Of a stretch of DNA of 64,000 nucleotides, positions 43,684-51,768 are shown piece after piece. The notes under the pieces were generated by a model. The model was given only the letters and a program-made list of their open reading frames with translations. It was not told the DNA's origin and did no database searches. This DNA is from Chloroflexota bacterium (GTDB lineage Bacteria; Chloroflexota; Chloroflexia; Thermomicrobiales; UBA6265). Positions within the stretch are counted from its first letter, which is position 1. Each line of letters starts with the position of its first letter. The translations under genes and the position numbers were made by a program. Location of the stretch: NCBI GenBank assembly GCA_023389575.1, contig JAEWEG010000005.1, positions 1-64,000 on the forward strand. Direction: 5' to 3'.

Positions 43684-43740
43684 CGAAACCTCCCACGCTT
43701 CGCTCTGGACAGGCCACGCTCCGCGTGCACCGGCACGCTC
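43684..43740 (+). repeat. REP-like repeat, copy F (half unit)
   Basis: GCGAAACCTCCCACGCTTCG to GTGCACCGGCACGCTCTGCA is the reverse complement of the right half of copy E. The left GTACGG half is missing. Directly after the 43599 gene on its upstream side. Confidence 0.65.
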
Positions 43741-43799
43741 TGCATGCGATGCGGGCGATTTCGCGACCGCACCCGCTTTTGCCATCGCGAACCATTCCC

Positions 43800-44011
43800 G
43801 TCATGCCGAGCGACGGTTCTCCTCCCCAGGCCGGGGAGGAGCCAGAGGAGGGGTATGAGGCATCCCCGGACGAAGTCCTTCCGCCGTCAGGCGGGGTTCC
43901 ATGCGCGAGCGGTTTTGCTCGCTGACCTGGGGTGACCGGTGGTTGCCCAGGTGGCGGCTTCGCCGCCAAGGACTTCGTCCGGGGGTCCTTCGCTGGAGCT
44001 CAGGATGACGG
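43800..44011 (+). repeat. Family-2 dispersed repeat (long copy)
   Basis: CGTCATGCCGAGCGACGG, then CATCCCCGGACGAAGTCC, CGAGCGGTTTTGCTCGCTGA, GGCGGCTTCGCCGCCAAGGA and a terminal GAGCTCAGGATGACGG. Same module order as the copies at 37047-37215 (reverse) and 51497-51668. The gap 43600-44148 holds no credible gene. Confidence 0.75.
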
Positions 44012-44148
44012 CAAAGGTTGTGTGTGACAGGCGTTTGAGTGCCTGCGGTTCCATGGGAAAGGAAGGGCATTCACCGGCGGGTTCGCGAATGGTGAGGTGC
44101 ACGATCGATGCCGGTTAGCCCTTCCCTACGAAAGATGAGGCGTTGGGG

Positions 44149-45141
44149 TTAGTTCGGGGTCCAGCCGAGGGCGGGACCGACCTCTTTCGCCAGGAGGTCC
44201 ATGGCTTCGAGGGCCTGTTCCTGGGTTGGGGTGCCGGGCGAGAGCTGGCAGATGATGTCGGTGACCTCGTCGATGAGTGGTTCGGCCTTGAGGCTTTCGG
44301 CGACGGCGGCCGGGGTGCCCCAGTGGACGCTGTAGAGATCGAAGAGTTCTTCCAGCGATGGGGTGTTTCCGGCAAGGTCGGGGCGCTTGGCGAGACCGGC
44401 CACGAGGCCATCGCCGAGGCTCTTCCAGGCGGCGTCGGTATCGTTGGAGGCCCAGACGGTGCGGGAGAGGCCGATGCGGGGTTCGACGCCTTCGGGTAGG
44501 GCGGCGTAGTAAGCGTCGACCAGTTCGCGCTGGACCTCGTCGGTGTCGCGGTCGGTGCCGATGGCGATGCGGGAGAGGAGGAGGCCGCTGCCGCGTTCGG
44601 CCGCCTGGACCACGCGGGGCACGGAGCCAGGAGCTTCCCAGAGGCGCTGGTTGAGGGCTTCCGCCGGGGGATAGAGGGTGTCGCGCTGGTCGTTGAGTTC
44701 GGTTCCGGCGAAGACCTCGCGGATGCGGACCACGGCGTTGTCGTAGAGAGCGCGTTTGTCCTGCCCGCCCTTGCCGAAGACCTCCAGGACGGGGTCAGTG
44801 GCGAAGCCGGTGCCGAGCCCAAGCTGGAGGCGGCCGGGATGCTGGGTTTCGAGGACGGCGGCGTCTTCCGCGATGCGGACCGGGTCTTCGAGCGCGGGCG
44901 TGACGACGGCGGTGCCGAGGCCGATTTGACGGGTTTGGCCGGCGATGGAGGCGAAGAAGACGAAGGGCGAGGGGAGGCCGCCATGGTGGCCGAAGTGGTG
45001 CTGGGCGACCCAGCCGGCGTCGAGGCCGAGGGTGTCGGCGCGGATGAAGAGGTCGGTGACGTTGCGGTAGATGCTGGCGGCGGAGCCTTCTCCTTCGAGG
45101 TAGGAGAAGAAGCCGATCCGGAGTTTGCCGTTGCGTGCCAT
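44149..45141 (-). CDS. LLM-class flavin-dependent oxidoreductase (luciferase-like)
   Basis: 330 aa. Bacterial luciferase-like monooxygenase fold: RIGFFSYLEGEGSAASIYRN, AGWVAQHHFGHHGGLPSPFVF near residues 43-63, GTAVVTPALEDPVRIAEDAAVL near 76-97, and LGLGTGFATDPVLEVFGK with the FMN phosphate loop. Members use reduced FMN/F420 and O2 or a substrate alkane/sulfonate/nitrilotriacetate. The ATG at 45141 follows AAGGACC. A lone gene with no close partner; the substrate is unknown. Confidence 0.8.
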   Translation of the reverse strand: MARNGKLRIGFFSYLEGEGSAASIYRNVTDLFIRADTLGLDAGWVAQHHFGHHGGLPSPFVFFASIAGQTRQIGLGTAVVTPALEDPVRIAEDAAVLETQHPGRLQLGLGTGFATDPVLEVFGKGGQDKRALYDNAVVRIREVFAGTELNDQRDTLYPPAEALNQRLWEAPGSVPRVVQAAERGSGLLLSRIAIGTDRDTDEVQRELVDAYYAALPEGVEPRIGLSRTVWASNDTDAAWKSLGDGLVAGLAKRPDLAGNTPSLEELFDLYSVHWGTPAAVAESLKAEPLIDEVTDIICQLSPGTPTQEQALEAMDLLAKEVGPALGWTPN

Positions 45142-45312
45142 CTGCGTGGTCCTTTTGCTGGCGGCGCCCGCTGGTGGTTGGGTGCCGCGTGTGTGCCGAT
45201 GGCGCGAGCCACTACACATCGGGAAGTATCATGCGATCACCATACGAAGTGATTGGGTGAGGCGTCAAGACGCGGCCTGCTTGCGTGTCGATGGCGGGTT
45301 GAGGGTGACACC

Positions 45313-45828
45313 ATGATTCTTCCCAAGGTACGGGACCCCAGGTTCATCACCATCCGGCGCGGTGGGACGTTGACCGACGCGGATCACCGGCAGCTGGCCC
45401 TGTGGGCGGCGTTGTGCGCGGAACATGTGCTGTACCTGTTCGAGGCGGCGCGTCCAGCCGATTCGCGACCCCGTTTCGCCATTGAGCAGGCGAGGGCGTG
45501 GGCGCGCGGCGAGGTGACGATGACCGAGTCACGGACAGCGGCCGGGCATGCCAACGCGGCGGCGAGGGATTTGCGTGGGGCGGCGAGATTCTCGGCGTAC
45601 GCGGCTGCCCAGTCGGCGGCGGTGGCGCACGTCGCTGCGCATGAGCTGGGTGCGGCGGCTTATGCGATCAAGGCCGTCCGGGCGGCCGCGCCGGACGGGG
45701 AGGGTGAGCAGTCGGGGCGGCTGGAGTGCCGGTGGCAGCGGGAGCGGTTGTCGGAGGAGATTCGCGATCTGGTGCTGGACGACCAGCGGCTGCGAAACGA
45801 CATCTGCTGGGGCGTGTTCGACTGTTGA
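45313..45828 (+). CDS. Putative immunity protein (Imm-5-like family)
   Basis: 171 aa. MILPKVRDPRFITIRRGGTL opens the protein, followed by HRQLALWAALCAEHVLYLFE near residues 25-44, then an Ala-rich helical repeat (RTAAGHANAAARDL, FSAYAAAQSAAVAHVAAHEL, AAYAIKAVRAAA). This matches the group annotated as putative immunity proteins, helical partners of polymorphic toxins or related Ala-rich proteins. No toxin gene is seen next to it. It is directly followed by REP copy G and the RAYT. Its GC content is high, like the host. Confidence 0.6.
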   Translation: MILPKVRDPRFITIRRGGTLTDADHRQLALWAALCAEHVLYLFEAARPADSRPRFAIEQARAWARGEVTMTESRTAAGHANAAARDLRGAARFSAYAAAQSAAVAHVAAHELGAAAYAIKAVRAAAPDGEGEQSGRLECRWQRERLSEEIRDLVLDDQRLRNDICWGVFDC

Positions 45829-45840
45829 GCGGCTGTTTAT

Positions 45841-45912
45841 GGGGAAACACATACGCCGGCACGCTCCTCATGGAATGGTTGATTCGGGGCCCGGCTAGGG
45901 TTTCCGTATTGG
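45841..45912 (+). repeat. REP-like inverted repeat, copy G (5' flank of RAYT)
   Basis: GGGGAAACACATACGCCGGC to CCGGCTAGGGTTTCCGTATT. The GTATTGG end points to the RAYT start. Paired with copy H in inverted orientation around the transposase gene. Confidence 0.85.
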
Positions 45913-45991
45913 TGCAAGGCATCGCGCGCGATTGGGGGTGGCTGGTCTCCGAGGCGGTGCATGCGATGATGCGCTGGAGGAGGACCGCAGG

Positions 45992-46507
45992 ATGCCCTAT
46001 ACCGGACCGGAGCGGAAACGAACGCGAGCGTGGTGGCATGACTACCGCCGGCCGAAGGCGTATTTCGTAACCTTGGTCTGTCATCAGCAGGCGTGCCTAT
46101 GGGGCCGCGTCGTCGAGGGCGAGATGGTACTGAGCGCGGGCGGGGAGATGGTGGACGCCGCGCTGGCGGAGCTTCCCACCCGCTATCTAGGGACCGAGGT
46201 GAGCCCATGGTTGGTGATGCCGAACCACCTGCACGCCGTGGTGACCTTGCCCAATCCCACGCACCCCGCCCAGCGATCGCTCTCGGACATCATGGGCTGG
46301 TTCAAGACGGTCACGACCAAGCGATACATTCGAGGCGTTCGGACGCTGGGGTGGCCGCCATTCGATGGGCAAGTGTGGCACGGCAGCTTCCACGATCGCA
46401 TCATCCGCGACGAAGGTGCATATCTAGCGATCGCTAGATATGTGGAGACTAACCCGCGTCGGTGGCGGGAGGATCGCTTCTTCGAGCCGATACCTTCGCT
46501 CCATTGA
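45992..46507 (+). CDS. REP-associated tyrosine transposase (RAYT, TnpA_REP / Y1 transposase)
   Basis: 171 aa. PYTGPERKRTRAWWHDYRR, AYFVTLVCHQQ and SPWLVMPNHLHAVVTL (HxH metal motif, His79/His81) fit the Y1 HUH nuclease fold. The catalytic Tyr candidate is Tyr150 in AIARYVETNPRRW, the conserved RAYT C-terminal motif. The ATG at 45992 follows GGAGGAGGACC. Flanked by inverted REP-like repeats G and H, the organisation known for RAYTs that mobilise REP/BIME units. The decayed copy at 324-581 shows the same framing. It probably explains the dispersed copies of the repeat. Confidence 0.9.
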   Translation: MPYTGPERKRTRAWWHDYRRPKAYFVTLVCHQQACLWGRVVEGEMVLSAGGEMVDAALAELPTRYLGTEVSPWLVMPNHLHAVVTLPNPTHPAQRSLSDIMGWFKTVTTKRYIRGVRTLGWPPFDGQVWHGSFHDRIIRDEGAYLAIARYVETNPRRWREDRFFEPIPSLH

Positions 46508-46531
46508 CGCCAGACGATTGATGGTCCCAGA

Positions 46532-46602
46532 CAGTACGGAAACCCTAGCCGGCTCGTAATCGCACCTCTTCAGGCATTGCCTGCCGGTGTAAGGGTTTCC
46601 CT
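46532..46602 (-). repeat. REP-like inverted repeat, copy H (3' flank of RAYT)
   Basis: CAGTACGGAAACCCTAGCCG to GCCGGTGTAAGGGTTTCCCT. Inverted relative to copy G, with the CAGTACGG end facing the transposase stop 25 bases away. Confidence 0.85.
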
Positions 46603-46645
46603 CGTTGGCATCGCCGACGCCAAGGTGATGTAGCGACGGATGGGC

Positions 46646-47821
46646 CTAGATCATGTCTTCGGTGAGGTGGGCGGGGACCTTTTCGCGCCAGACGCGTTCA
46701 AGCACCGGGATGGAGGCGGTGATCGGCAGGGAGAGAATGATGCCGATCACGCCGAGCAGTTGGCCGCCGATGAGGACGCCGAGCAGGATGCTCAACGCAC
46801 TGACCTGCAACGTGCTGCCGAAGACGCGCGGCACCAGCACGTAGTTCTCGAACTGCTGGTAGGCGATGTAGGCGATGAGCACGACGATGGCCGCGGTGGG
46901 CGAGACGGTGGCGGCCAGGAGCACGGCGGGAACCGTGGCCGCTGGCGCCCCAACGATGGGGACGGCATCGAGCACGAAGGCGACCATGGCCAGCAGCAGG
47001 GCTTCCGGCACGTTCATGGCGGTGAGCAGGACAAAGGTGAACAGGGCGAAGATGGTTGAGTTGATGAACTGGCCGATGACGTAGCCGCTCACGACGCGGG
47101 TGAGCTCGGGGAACAGGCGGCGCAGGCGGTAGCGGAGGCGGGGGGTGGCGTAACGCGCCAGGAACCCGTACGACCGTTTGCCTTCGATCAGTAGGTAGAA
47201 GGTGAGCACGAGCACGAAGAACGTGTTGAGCACGCGGCCAGCGGCGCCGACACCCACGGCGATCACGCTTGACCAGGGCAGTTGCACGTCGTCGCCGAGG
47301 CCGTTTTCCTTCACGTCCTGGTAGCGCTCGTTGAGGGCCGGGTAGCGCTCGATGAAGCGTTCGAGGTTCTGGGTGTAGGTGGGGAAGTTGTCGACAACGC
47401 TGTTGCCCTGCTCGATGAGCGGCGGGACGATGATGGCGAAGAAGCCGACGATGACGCCGACCAGCCCGAGGAAGCAGACCCCGGCGGCGGCGATGCGCGG
47501 CAGCCCACGCCCTTCGAGATAGGCGACCGGGGGCACCAGGGCCAGCGTGAGCAGGAAGGCGACGAAGATCAGCAGGAGGATCTGGCTGATCTGGAGGAGC
47601 ACCCACACGCTGAAGATGGCGCCGAGGACGGTGACGATGGTGCGGATCGGCACTTCGATGCGCACGACCTGCTTGTCCTCGGGAGCCACGTCCTCCGTTT
47701 CGCCCAGCACCGGCCTGACGGGGTTCAGTTCCCGGCCGTCCTCGGGGGTGTCATCGATGGCGGGAAAGATGTCCTCGTCGACCTGATAGTCGTCTTCGGA
47801 GCCGGATGAATTGTCTGCCAC
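46646..47821 (-). CDS. AI-2E family transporter (PerM/YhhT-like)
   Basis: 391 aa. An acidic ~50-residue N-terminus precedes eight hydrophobic segments. Typical blocks: LLIFVAFLLTLALVPPVAYLEGRGLPRIAAA near residues 83-113, IIVPPLIEQGNSVVDNFPTY near 130, the central FFVLVLTFYLLIEGKRS near 200, and the signature FENYVLVPRVFGSTLQVSALSILLGVLIGG near 325-355. The family exports a quorum signal or ions (some are Na+/H+ exchangers). The N-terminal acidic extension is lineage-specific. It is a lone gene. Confidence 0.85.
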   Translation of the reverse strand: MADNSSGSEDDYQVDEDIFPAIDDTPEDGRELNPVRPVLGETEDVAPEDKQVVRIEVPIRTIVTVLGAIFSVWVLLQISQILLLIFVAFLLTLALVPPVAYLEGRGLPRIAAAGVCFLGLVGVIVGFFAIIVPPLIEQGNSVVDNFPTYTQNLERFIERYPALNERYQDVKENGLGDDVQLPWSSVIAVGVGAAGRVLNTFFVLVLTFYLLIEGKRSYGFLARYATPRLRYRLRRLFPELTRVVSGYVIGQFINSTIFALFTFVLLTAMNVPEALLLAMVAFVLDAVPIVGAPAATVPAVLLAATVSPTAAIVVLIAYIAYQQFENYVLVPRVFGSTLQVSALSILLGVLIGGQLLGVIGIILSLPITASIPVLERVWREKVPAHLTEDMI

Positions 47822-48294
47822 GTGGCCACCAGTCTGTCGGTCTGTGTCCCAGGCGCGCGTGCCGCGTGGGCACGACGCCGGCTCTTGAGGTCAACGATTC
47901 GCGAATGGTACATGGTTGAGGCCGGTTGGACACGCATCGCGGCGTGGGGGCGTGGTGGTCGGGAAGGTGGATGGCCGCGGGGATCGCGGGCCGCGCCCTG
48001 GACAGGGGCGGGTCAGCGGTCCGTCGACACCGGCGCGATGGGAGGAACCGGGGAGGGAGACGAGGCGTTTCATTGCCAGGACGCTTCTACGCAATCCACG
48101 AATACGCAATTCTGGCGAGAATTACGGATTGCTACCCGTACGGGGTATGGGTATTCTCGGAAGTGGGAATTGACCCAACCGACCACGGTCCAGGCGACGC
48201 CAGGCGCACCTCGAACGACCCGTGTGCCCGGCCAATCGTGGCCGTGTGACCGTGCGGCATCCACGCCCTCCATTCTTTCGAAAGGACTTCGCTC
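47822..48294. promoter_or_regulatory. Intergenic region with promoter and palindromes upstream of SH3b gene
   Basis: TTGCTA (48129-48134) and TATTCT (48152-48157) with a 17-bp spacer form a candidate promoter. A near-palindrome TACCCGTACGGGGTA (48133-48147) fills most of the spacer, the position used by MerR-type activators. A separate dyad AATTCT-GGCG-AGAATT lies at 48108-48123. The rest of this stretch shows no gene. Confidence 0.5.
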
Positions 48295-49038
48295 ATGACC
48301 ACTCACACTCCTCAGTCCGGCACGTCCATTTCTCGTCGCACCCTGCTCAAGCGCTTCGCTGGCGGCGCGGCCGCCCTCGCCGTGGTTCCCGCGGTTGGGT
48401 TGCTCAACACCGCCGCCGCGCGGTCCAGCGACACGCTGATCGTCAACACGGCGGGCGCTCGCCTTCGCTCGGGGGCAGGCACTGGCTACGGCGTTGTCGC
48501 CTCCCTGGCGAAGGGCACCGAGGTGCGATTCGTGGCCGATGGCGGTTCGGCCAATGGGTACCGCTGGTACAAGGTGCTCGTTCTCGCGACCGGCAAGCAG
48601 GGCTACATGGCGTCCAGCCTGCTCTCCGCGCCAGGCGGCGGGGCCGACCCGGTGATCATCGGCACGATGTACACGACCGCCAGCGTCAACCTGCGCTCGG
48701 GGCCGTCGACCTCCAACACGGTGCTGCGCGTGGTCGCGGCGAACTCGGCGGTGCAGGCCAGCGACACGGCGCGGAACGGGTTCCGCTACGTGATCCACGA
48801 TGGCCTGGCTGGCTGGATTTCCGAGAGCTTCCTGACTCACCGTGACGCGCCGAGCGGCGAGACCTTCGCGACGACCGCCCGGCTCAACCTGCGGTCGAAG
48901 CCGAGCTCCTCGGCCCCGGTTCTGCTGGTGATGCCGGCGAACGCGACGGTGGCCGCGCTTTCGGGGACAGCGCCCGGCTGGCGCCAGGTGTCGTACAAGG
49001 GCACCGTTGGCTGGGCGGCGACGAGCTACCTGAACTAG
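48295..49038 (+). CDS. Tat-exported protein with three SH3b domains
   Basis: 247 aa. SRRTLLKRFAGGAAALAVVPAVG is a Tat signal, cleavage near TAAARSS (residue ~43). Three bacterial SH3 repeats follow: VNTAGARLRSGAGTGYGVVASL (~50-95), TTASVNLRSGPSTSNTVLRVV (~125-170) and TTARLNLRSKPSSSAPVLLVM (~195-240), each closing with a G-W/Y aromatic (GYMASSLL, GWISESFL, GWAATSYL). SH3b domains bind peptidoglycan or surface polymers; no catalytic domain is present. The ATG follows GAAAGGA. A terminator at 49068 ends the unit. Confidence 0.85.
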   Translation: MTTHTPQSGTSISRRTLLKRFAGGAAALAVVPAVGLLNTAAARSSDTLIVNTAGARLRSGAGTGYGVVASLAKGTEVRFVADGGSANGYRWYKVLVLATGKQGYMASSLLSAPGGGADPVIIGTMYTTASVNLRSGPSTSNTVLRVVAANSAVQASDTARNGFRYVIHDGLAGWISESFLTHRDAPSGETFATTARLNLRSKPSSSAPVLLVMPANATVAALSGTAPGWRQVSYKGTVGWAATSYLN

Positions 49039-49067
49039 GACCGTACTTCTCTCGAACATCATCGAGG

Positions 49068-49100
49068 CGAGCCCCCTTCCGGCAATCGGAAGGGGGCTCG
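49068..49100 (+). terminator. Stem-loop terminator after SH3b gene
   Basis: CGAGCCCCCTTCCG (49068-49081) pairs perfectly with CGGAAGGGGGCTCG (49087-49100): 14-bp stem, 5-base loop, then TTGCG. It separates the plus-strand gene from the convergent peptidase gene ending at 49131. Confidence 0.85.
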
Positions 49101-49130
49101 TTGCGTCCAGCGAGTTACATGGTGGGGTGG

Positions 49131-50780
49131 CTAGACGGCTGGGAGGCGTTCGTGGAGGGTGAGGATGGCGTCCAGGGCGGGGTCGCGGTTCTCGCGGTAG
49201 GCGGCGAAGGTGGGTGGGGTGTAGATGGTGGGCGGGATCCACTTGCGGGAATCCCCGGGCCAGGTGCCGACCCAGTGGAGGTCGGAGACGTTCATCTCCA
49301 CACGGCTGTGGGGGAGCGTGAAGGGGTGGGTTTCGCCGATGAAGGCGGGACTGGAGCCGGTGGGCTCGCCGACGAAGGTGGCGTTGGAGTGGGTATCGAG
49401 GAAGTTGATACCGTTCTGGGCGGCGGAGAAGGTGCCGCGGCCGATGATGACGAAGAGCGAGCCGCGCTGATTGGTCTTGTGGTTGGCGATGATCTGGCGG
49501 AGGAAGGGCCATTCCTGGAGGGTGTTGCCGCCGCCGTTCCAGCGCATGTCGAGGACGAGACGGTCGACGGGGTTGGCATCGACGAAGGTGTAGAGGCGTT
49601 TTCCGAAGGCGTCGAGGGTTTCGGTGGCGGTGTCGCCCACGGAGTTGAACTGCACGTAGACGATCCCTTCGTCTCGCAGGTAGTCGAACCAGAAGGGGAG
49701 TCCGGTGTTGCGCAAGTAGTGGGGGACGGGTGAGTCGAGCGATTCGTGGAAGGAGACCCAGCCGGCGGAGAAGGGGGGCTCGTTCCTGATCTTGCGGGCG
49801 GGCCATTCGGGATCTGGCGCGAGGGTGACGGCGCGGGTTTCGCCATCGAGGGCGCGGATCGTCAGCGGGACCTGGTCGGGGTGGGCGATGAGGCCGAGGG
49901 CGTGTAGGGCGGAGGTCTGGATGAGCCAGTCAGGCAGGCAGGCCTTGAACCACTGGGCGTTGTCGTTGTCGCGGGCGATGAGGGGATCGAAGGCGTCGAG
50001 GACGTGGTCGATATCGTGGTCGCCGATCTGGAGGAGCTGGGCGCCGAGGAGATCGGCGTGGTTTGGGGTGGTGGCGACGACGAAGAGGCCTTCTTCAAAG
50101 AGGAAGAGGCTCAGGGGAAGGGCGCGCTGGAGGTCGGCGCGGTCGTCGGGTGGGCGGATGCGGGCGTGGCCGTCGTTGAGCGCGCGGAGGACGCGGGCGA
50201 GTTCGAGGATGACCTGGTGGTCGGAGAGGAGGGGCACGCGGTCGACGATGGTTTCGATGGTGGCGTCGAAGGCGGGTTCGGGGAGGGTTCCAAACGGGCT
50301 GAAGGCGCGGCGCTTGATTTCACGGGCGGTGAAGCGGACATCGGCGCGCCACTGGCTGTCGCGGTCGAGATCCGGTTCGGCGAAGCCGGTGAGCTGGCGG
50401 AAGGTGGGATTGTCGCGAAGGGATTCGAAGGCCTCTTCTTCGCGGGCCTCGTGGAGGTCGTGGAGACCGCCGTTGATGGCCTGTTCGAGCGAGGCGAGGG
50501 CGGCGGGGGTGTTTCCGAGCCGGGCGTGGCAGCGGGCCATGCGGTAGGCGGGGTGTGAGGGATAGTAGTCGCCGAGTTCGAGGACGTGGTGGAGGGCGGC
50601 GAGTTCCTGGTCGTACTGTTCCAGGTGATGGTGGGCGGTGGCGAGGTTGTTCCACCACGCGCCGTTGACGGGATTGGCGTCGACGAGGGCTTCCCAGAGG
50701 GAGGCGGCGAGCGGCCAGTTTTCCGACTGGGTGGCGAGTTCGGCGCGGGCAAGGGTGCGCATGAGGGACTGGGTGGTCAT
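49131..50780 (-). CDS. TPR protein with S41-like peptidase domain
   Basis: 549 aa. N-terminal tetratricopeptide-like helices (residues ~10-110: NWPLAASLWEALVDANPVNGAWWNNLA, AAYRMARCHARLG-type repeats). The middle has a DNPTFRQL and WRADVRFTAREIKRRAF region. The C-terminal ~230 residues resemble the tail-specific protease core: VDRLVLDMRWNGGGNT (~400), VIIGRGTFSAAQNGINF with the catalytic-Ser position (Ser in TFSAAQ) and VGEPTGSSPAF. The Lys partner of S41 is not obvious, so activity is uncertain. The ATG at 50780 follows AGGAGCG. No signal peptide, so it is cytoplasmic. Confidence 0.65.
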   Translation of the reverse strand: MTTQSLMRTLARAELATQSENWPLAASLWEALVDANPVNGAWWNNLATAHHHLEQYDQELAALHHVLELGDYYPSHPAYRMARCHARLGNTPAALASLEQAINGGLHDLHEAREEEAFESLRDNPTFRQLTGFAEPDLDRDSQWRADVRFTAREIKRRAFSPFGTLPEPAFDATIETIVDRVPLLSDHQVILELARVLRALNDGHARIRPPDDRADLQRALPLSLFLFEEGLFVVATTPNHADLLGAQLLQIGDHDIDHVLDAFDPLIARDNDNAQWFKACLPDWLIQTSALHALGLIAHPDQVPLTIRALDGETRAVTLAPDPEWPARKIRNEPPFSAGWVSFHESLDSPVPHYLRNTGLPFWFDYLRDEGIVYVQFNSVGDTATETLDAFGKRLYTFVDANPVDRLVLDMRWNGGGNTLQEWPFLRQIIANHKTNQRGSLFVIIGRGTFSAAQNGINFLDTHSNATFVGEPTGSSPAFIGETHPFTLPHSRVEMNVSDLHWVGTWPGDSRKWIPPTIYTPPTFAAYRENRDPALDAILTLHERLPAV

Positions 50781-50928
50781 GAATCGCTCCTGGGTGGCGG
50801 CGGTTTTTCTTGCAGCGTACGGGATGATTGTGTCCATGGGGTGTCGTGGGTGTGGCGATGCCATGTGGTGCTGGACCGGCGGTCAGGAGGATGAGATTCG
50901 TGGATTCGAGCGGGGGGTGGCTGACGGG

Positions 50929-51306
50929 ATGGGTGGTTTCGAGGGAGTGGATGAGGTGCGGGCGAGGTTGCGGGCCGATCTGAAGGTGGCGATGAAGGCG
51001 CGCGAGCCGGAGGCGGTGTCGGCGTTGCGGACGGCGCTGGCGGCGATCGATAACGCGGAGGCGGTCGCGGTGGATGGGCATGCCGGAGCCCTGGCCGACG
51101 GGCCGATCGCGGGGGCGATGGCCGGAGCCGGTTCGACCGAGGCAGCGCGGCGCGTGCTGTCGATGGAGGACGTTCGGGCGTTGCTGGAGGCGGAGATCGC
51201 GGAGCGGGTCGCCGCGGCGGAGGGATACGACGCTGGCGGGCAGGGGGAGGCGGCCGATCGGTTGCGGCGGGAGGCGGATGTGCTGCGGGGGTACGTGGAG
51301 GGGTAG
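50929..51306 (+). CDS. YqeY/GatB-like domain protein
   Basis: 125 aa. RARLRADLKVAMKAREPEAVSALRTALAAIDNAEA is the family's N-terminal helical pattern, followed by a RRVLSMEDVRALLEAEIAERVAAAEGYDAGGQ segment and a terminal ADRLRREADVLRGYV helix. YqeY proteins resemble the tRNA-binding tail of GatB; their role is unsettled. The start is uncertain: ATG 50929 is used here, while a GTG at 50917 or 50947 is possible. It is divergent from the TPR-peptidase gene (149-base gap). Confidence 0.65.
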   Translation: MGGFEGVDEVRARLRADLKVAMKAREPEAVSALRTALAAIDNAEAVAVDGHAGALADGPIAGAMAGAGSTEAARRVLSMEDVRALLEAEIAERVAAAEGYDAGGQGEAADRLRREADVLRGYVEG

Positions 51307-51357
51307 GGGGCGTGTGTGGTGCCGGGGTGTGGGTGTCCCAATGGCGTTCGCTCATGA

Positions 51358-51429
51358 GGGAAACCCATACACCGGCGAGCAATGCATGGAGAGGCACGTT
51401 TACATGCCGGTTAGGATTTCCGTACTGGT
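51358..51429 (+). repeat. REP-like inverted repeat, copy I
   Basis: GGGAAACCCATACACCGG to CCGGTTAGGATTTCCGTACT, followed by the conserved GGTGCATGGGGTGGCTCGCG tail. It is followed 70 bases later by a family-2 repeat, the same pairing as at 5.6 and 37.2 kb. Confidence 0.8.
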
Positions 51430-51496
51430 GCATGGGGTGGCTCGCGATGGCATTGGGATGAACGATGCGAACGACATCGCCTCGCGAACCAACGCC

Positions 51497-51668
51497 GTCA
51501 TGCCGAGCTTGCGAGGCATCCCTGGAGGAAGTCCTTCCGCCGTGAGGCGGTGTTCCATGCCGGGCCATGCTGCTCTCTGCCTCGAGGTGACCGTGTGTCG
51601 ACCGAGAGGCGGCTGCGCCGCCAAGGACTTCGTCCGGGGGTCCTTCGGCTGGCGCCTCAGGATGACGG
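51497..51668 (+). repeat. Family-2 dispersed repeat (long copy)
   Basis: CGTCATGCCGAGCTTGCGAG, GAGGAAGTCCTTCCGCCGTG, CGGCTGCGCCGCCAAGGACT, then GGCGCCTCAGGATGACGG. Closely related to 43800-44011. The gap 51307-51768 holds only repeats. Confidence 0.75.
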
Positions 51669-51768
51669 GTTTGGTGTGAGCGGGCGGGTGGCGCGCGATT
51701 GTGCGGTCACGTCTGGTGAGTGGCGTGAGATTGTGCGCGATGGGGTCTGGGGCTAGACTCTGGGGGCC

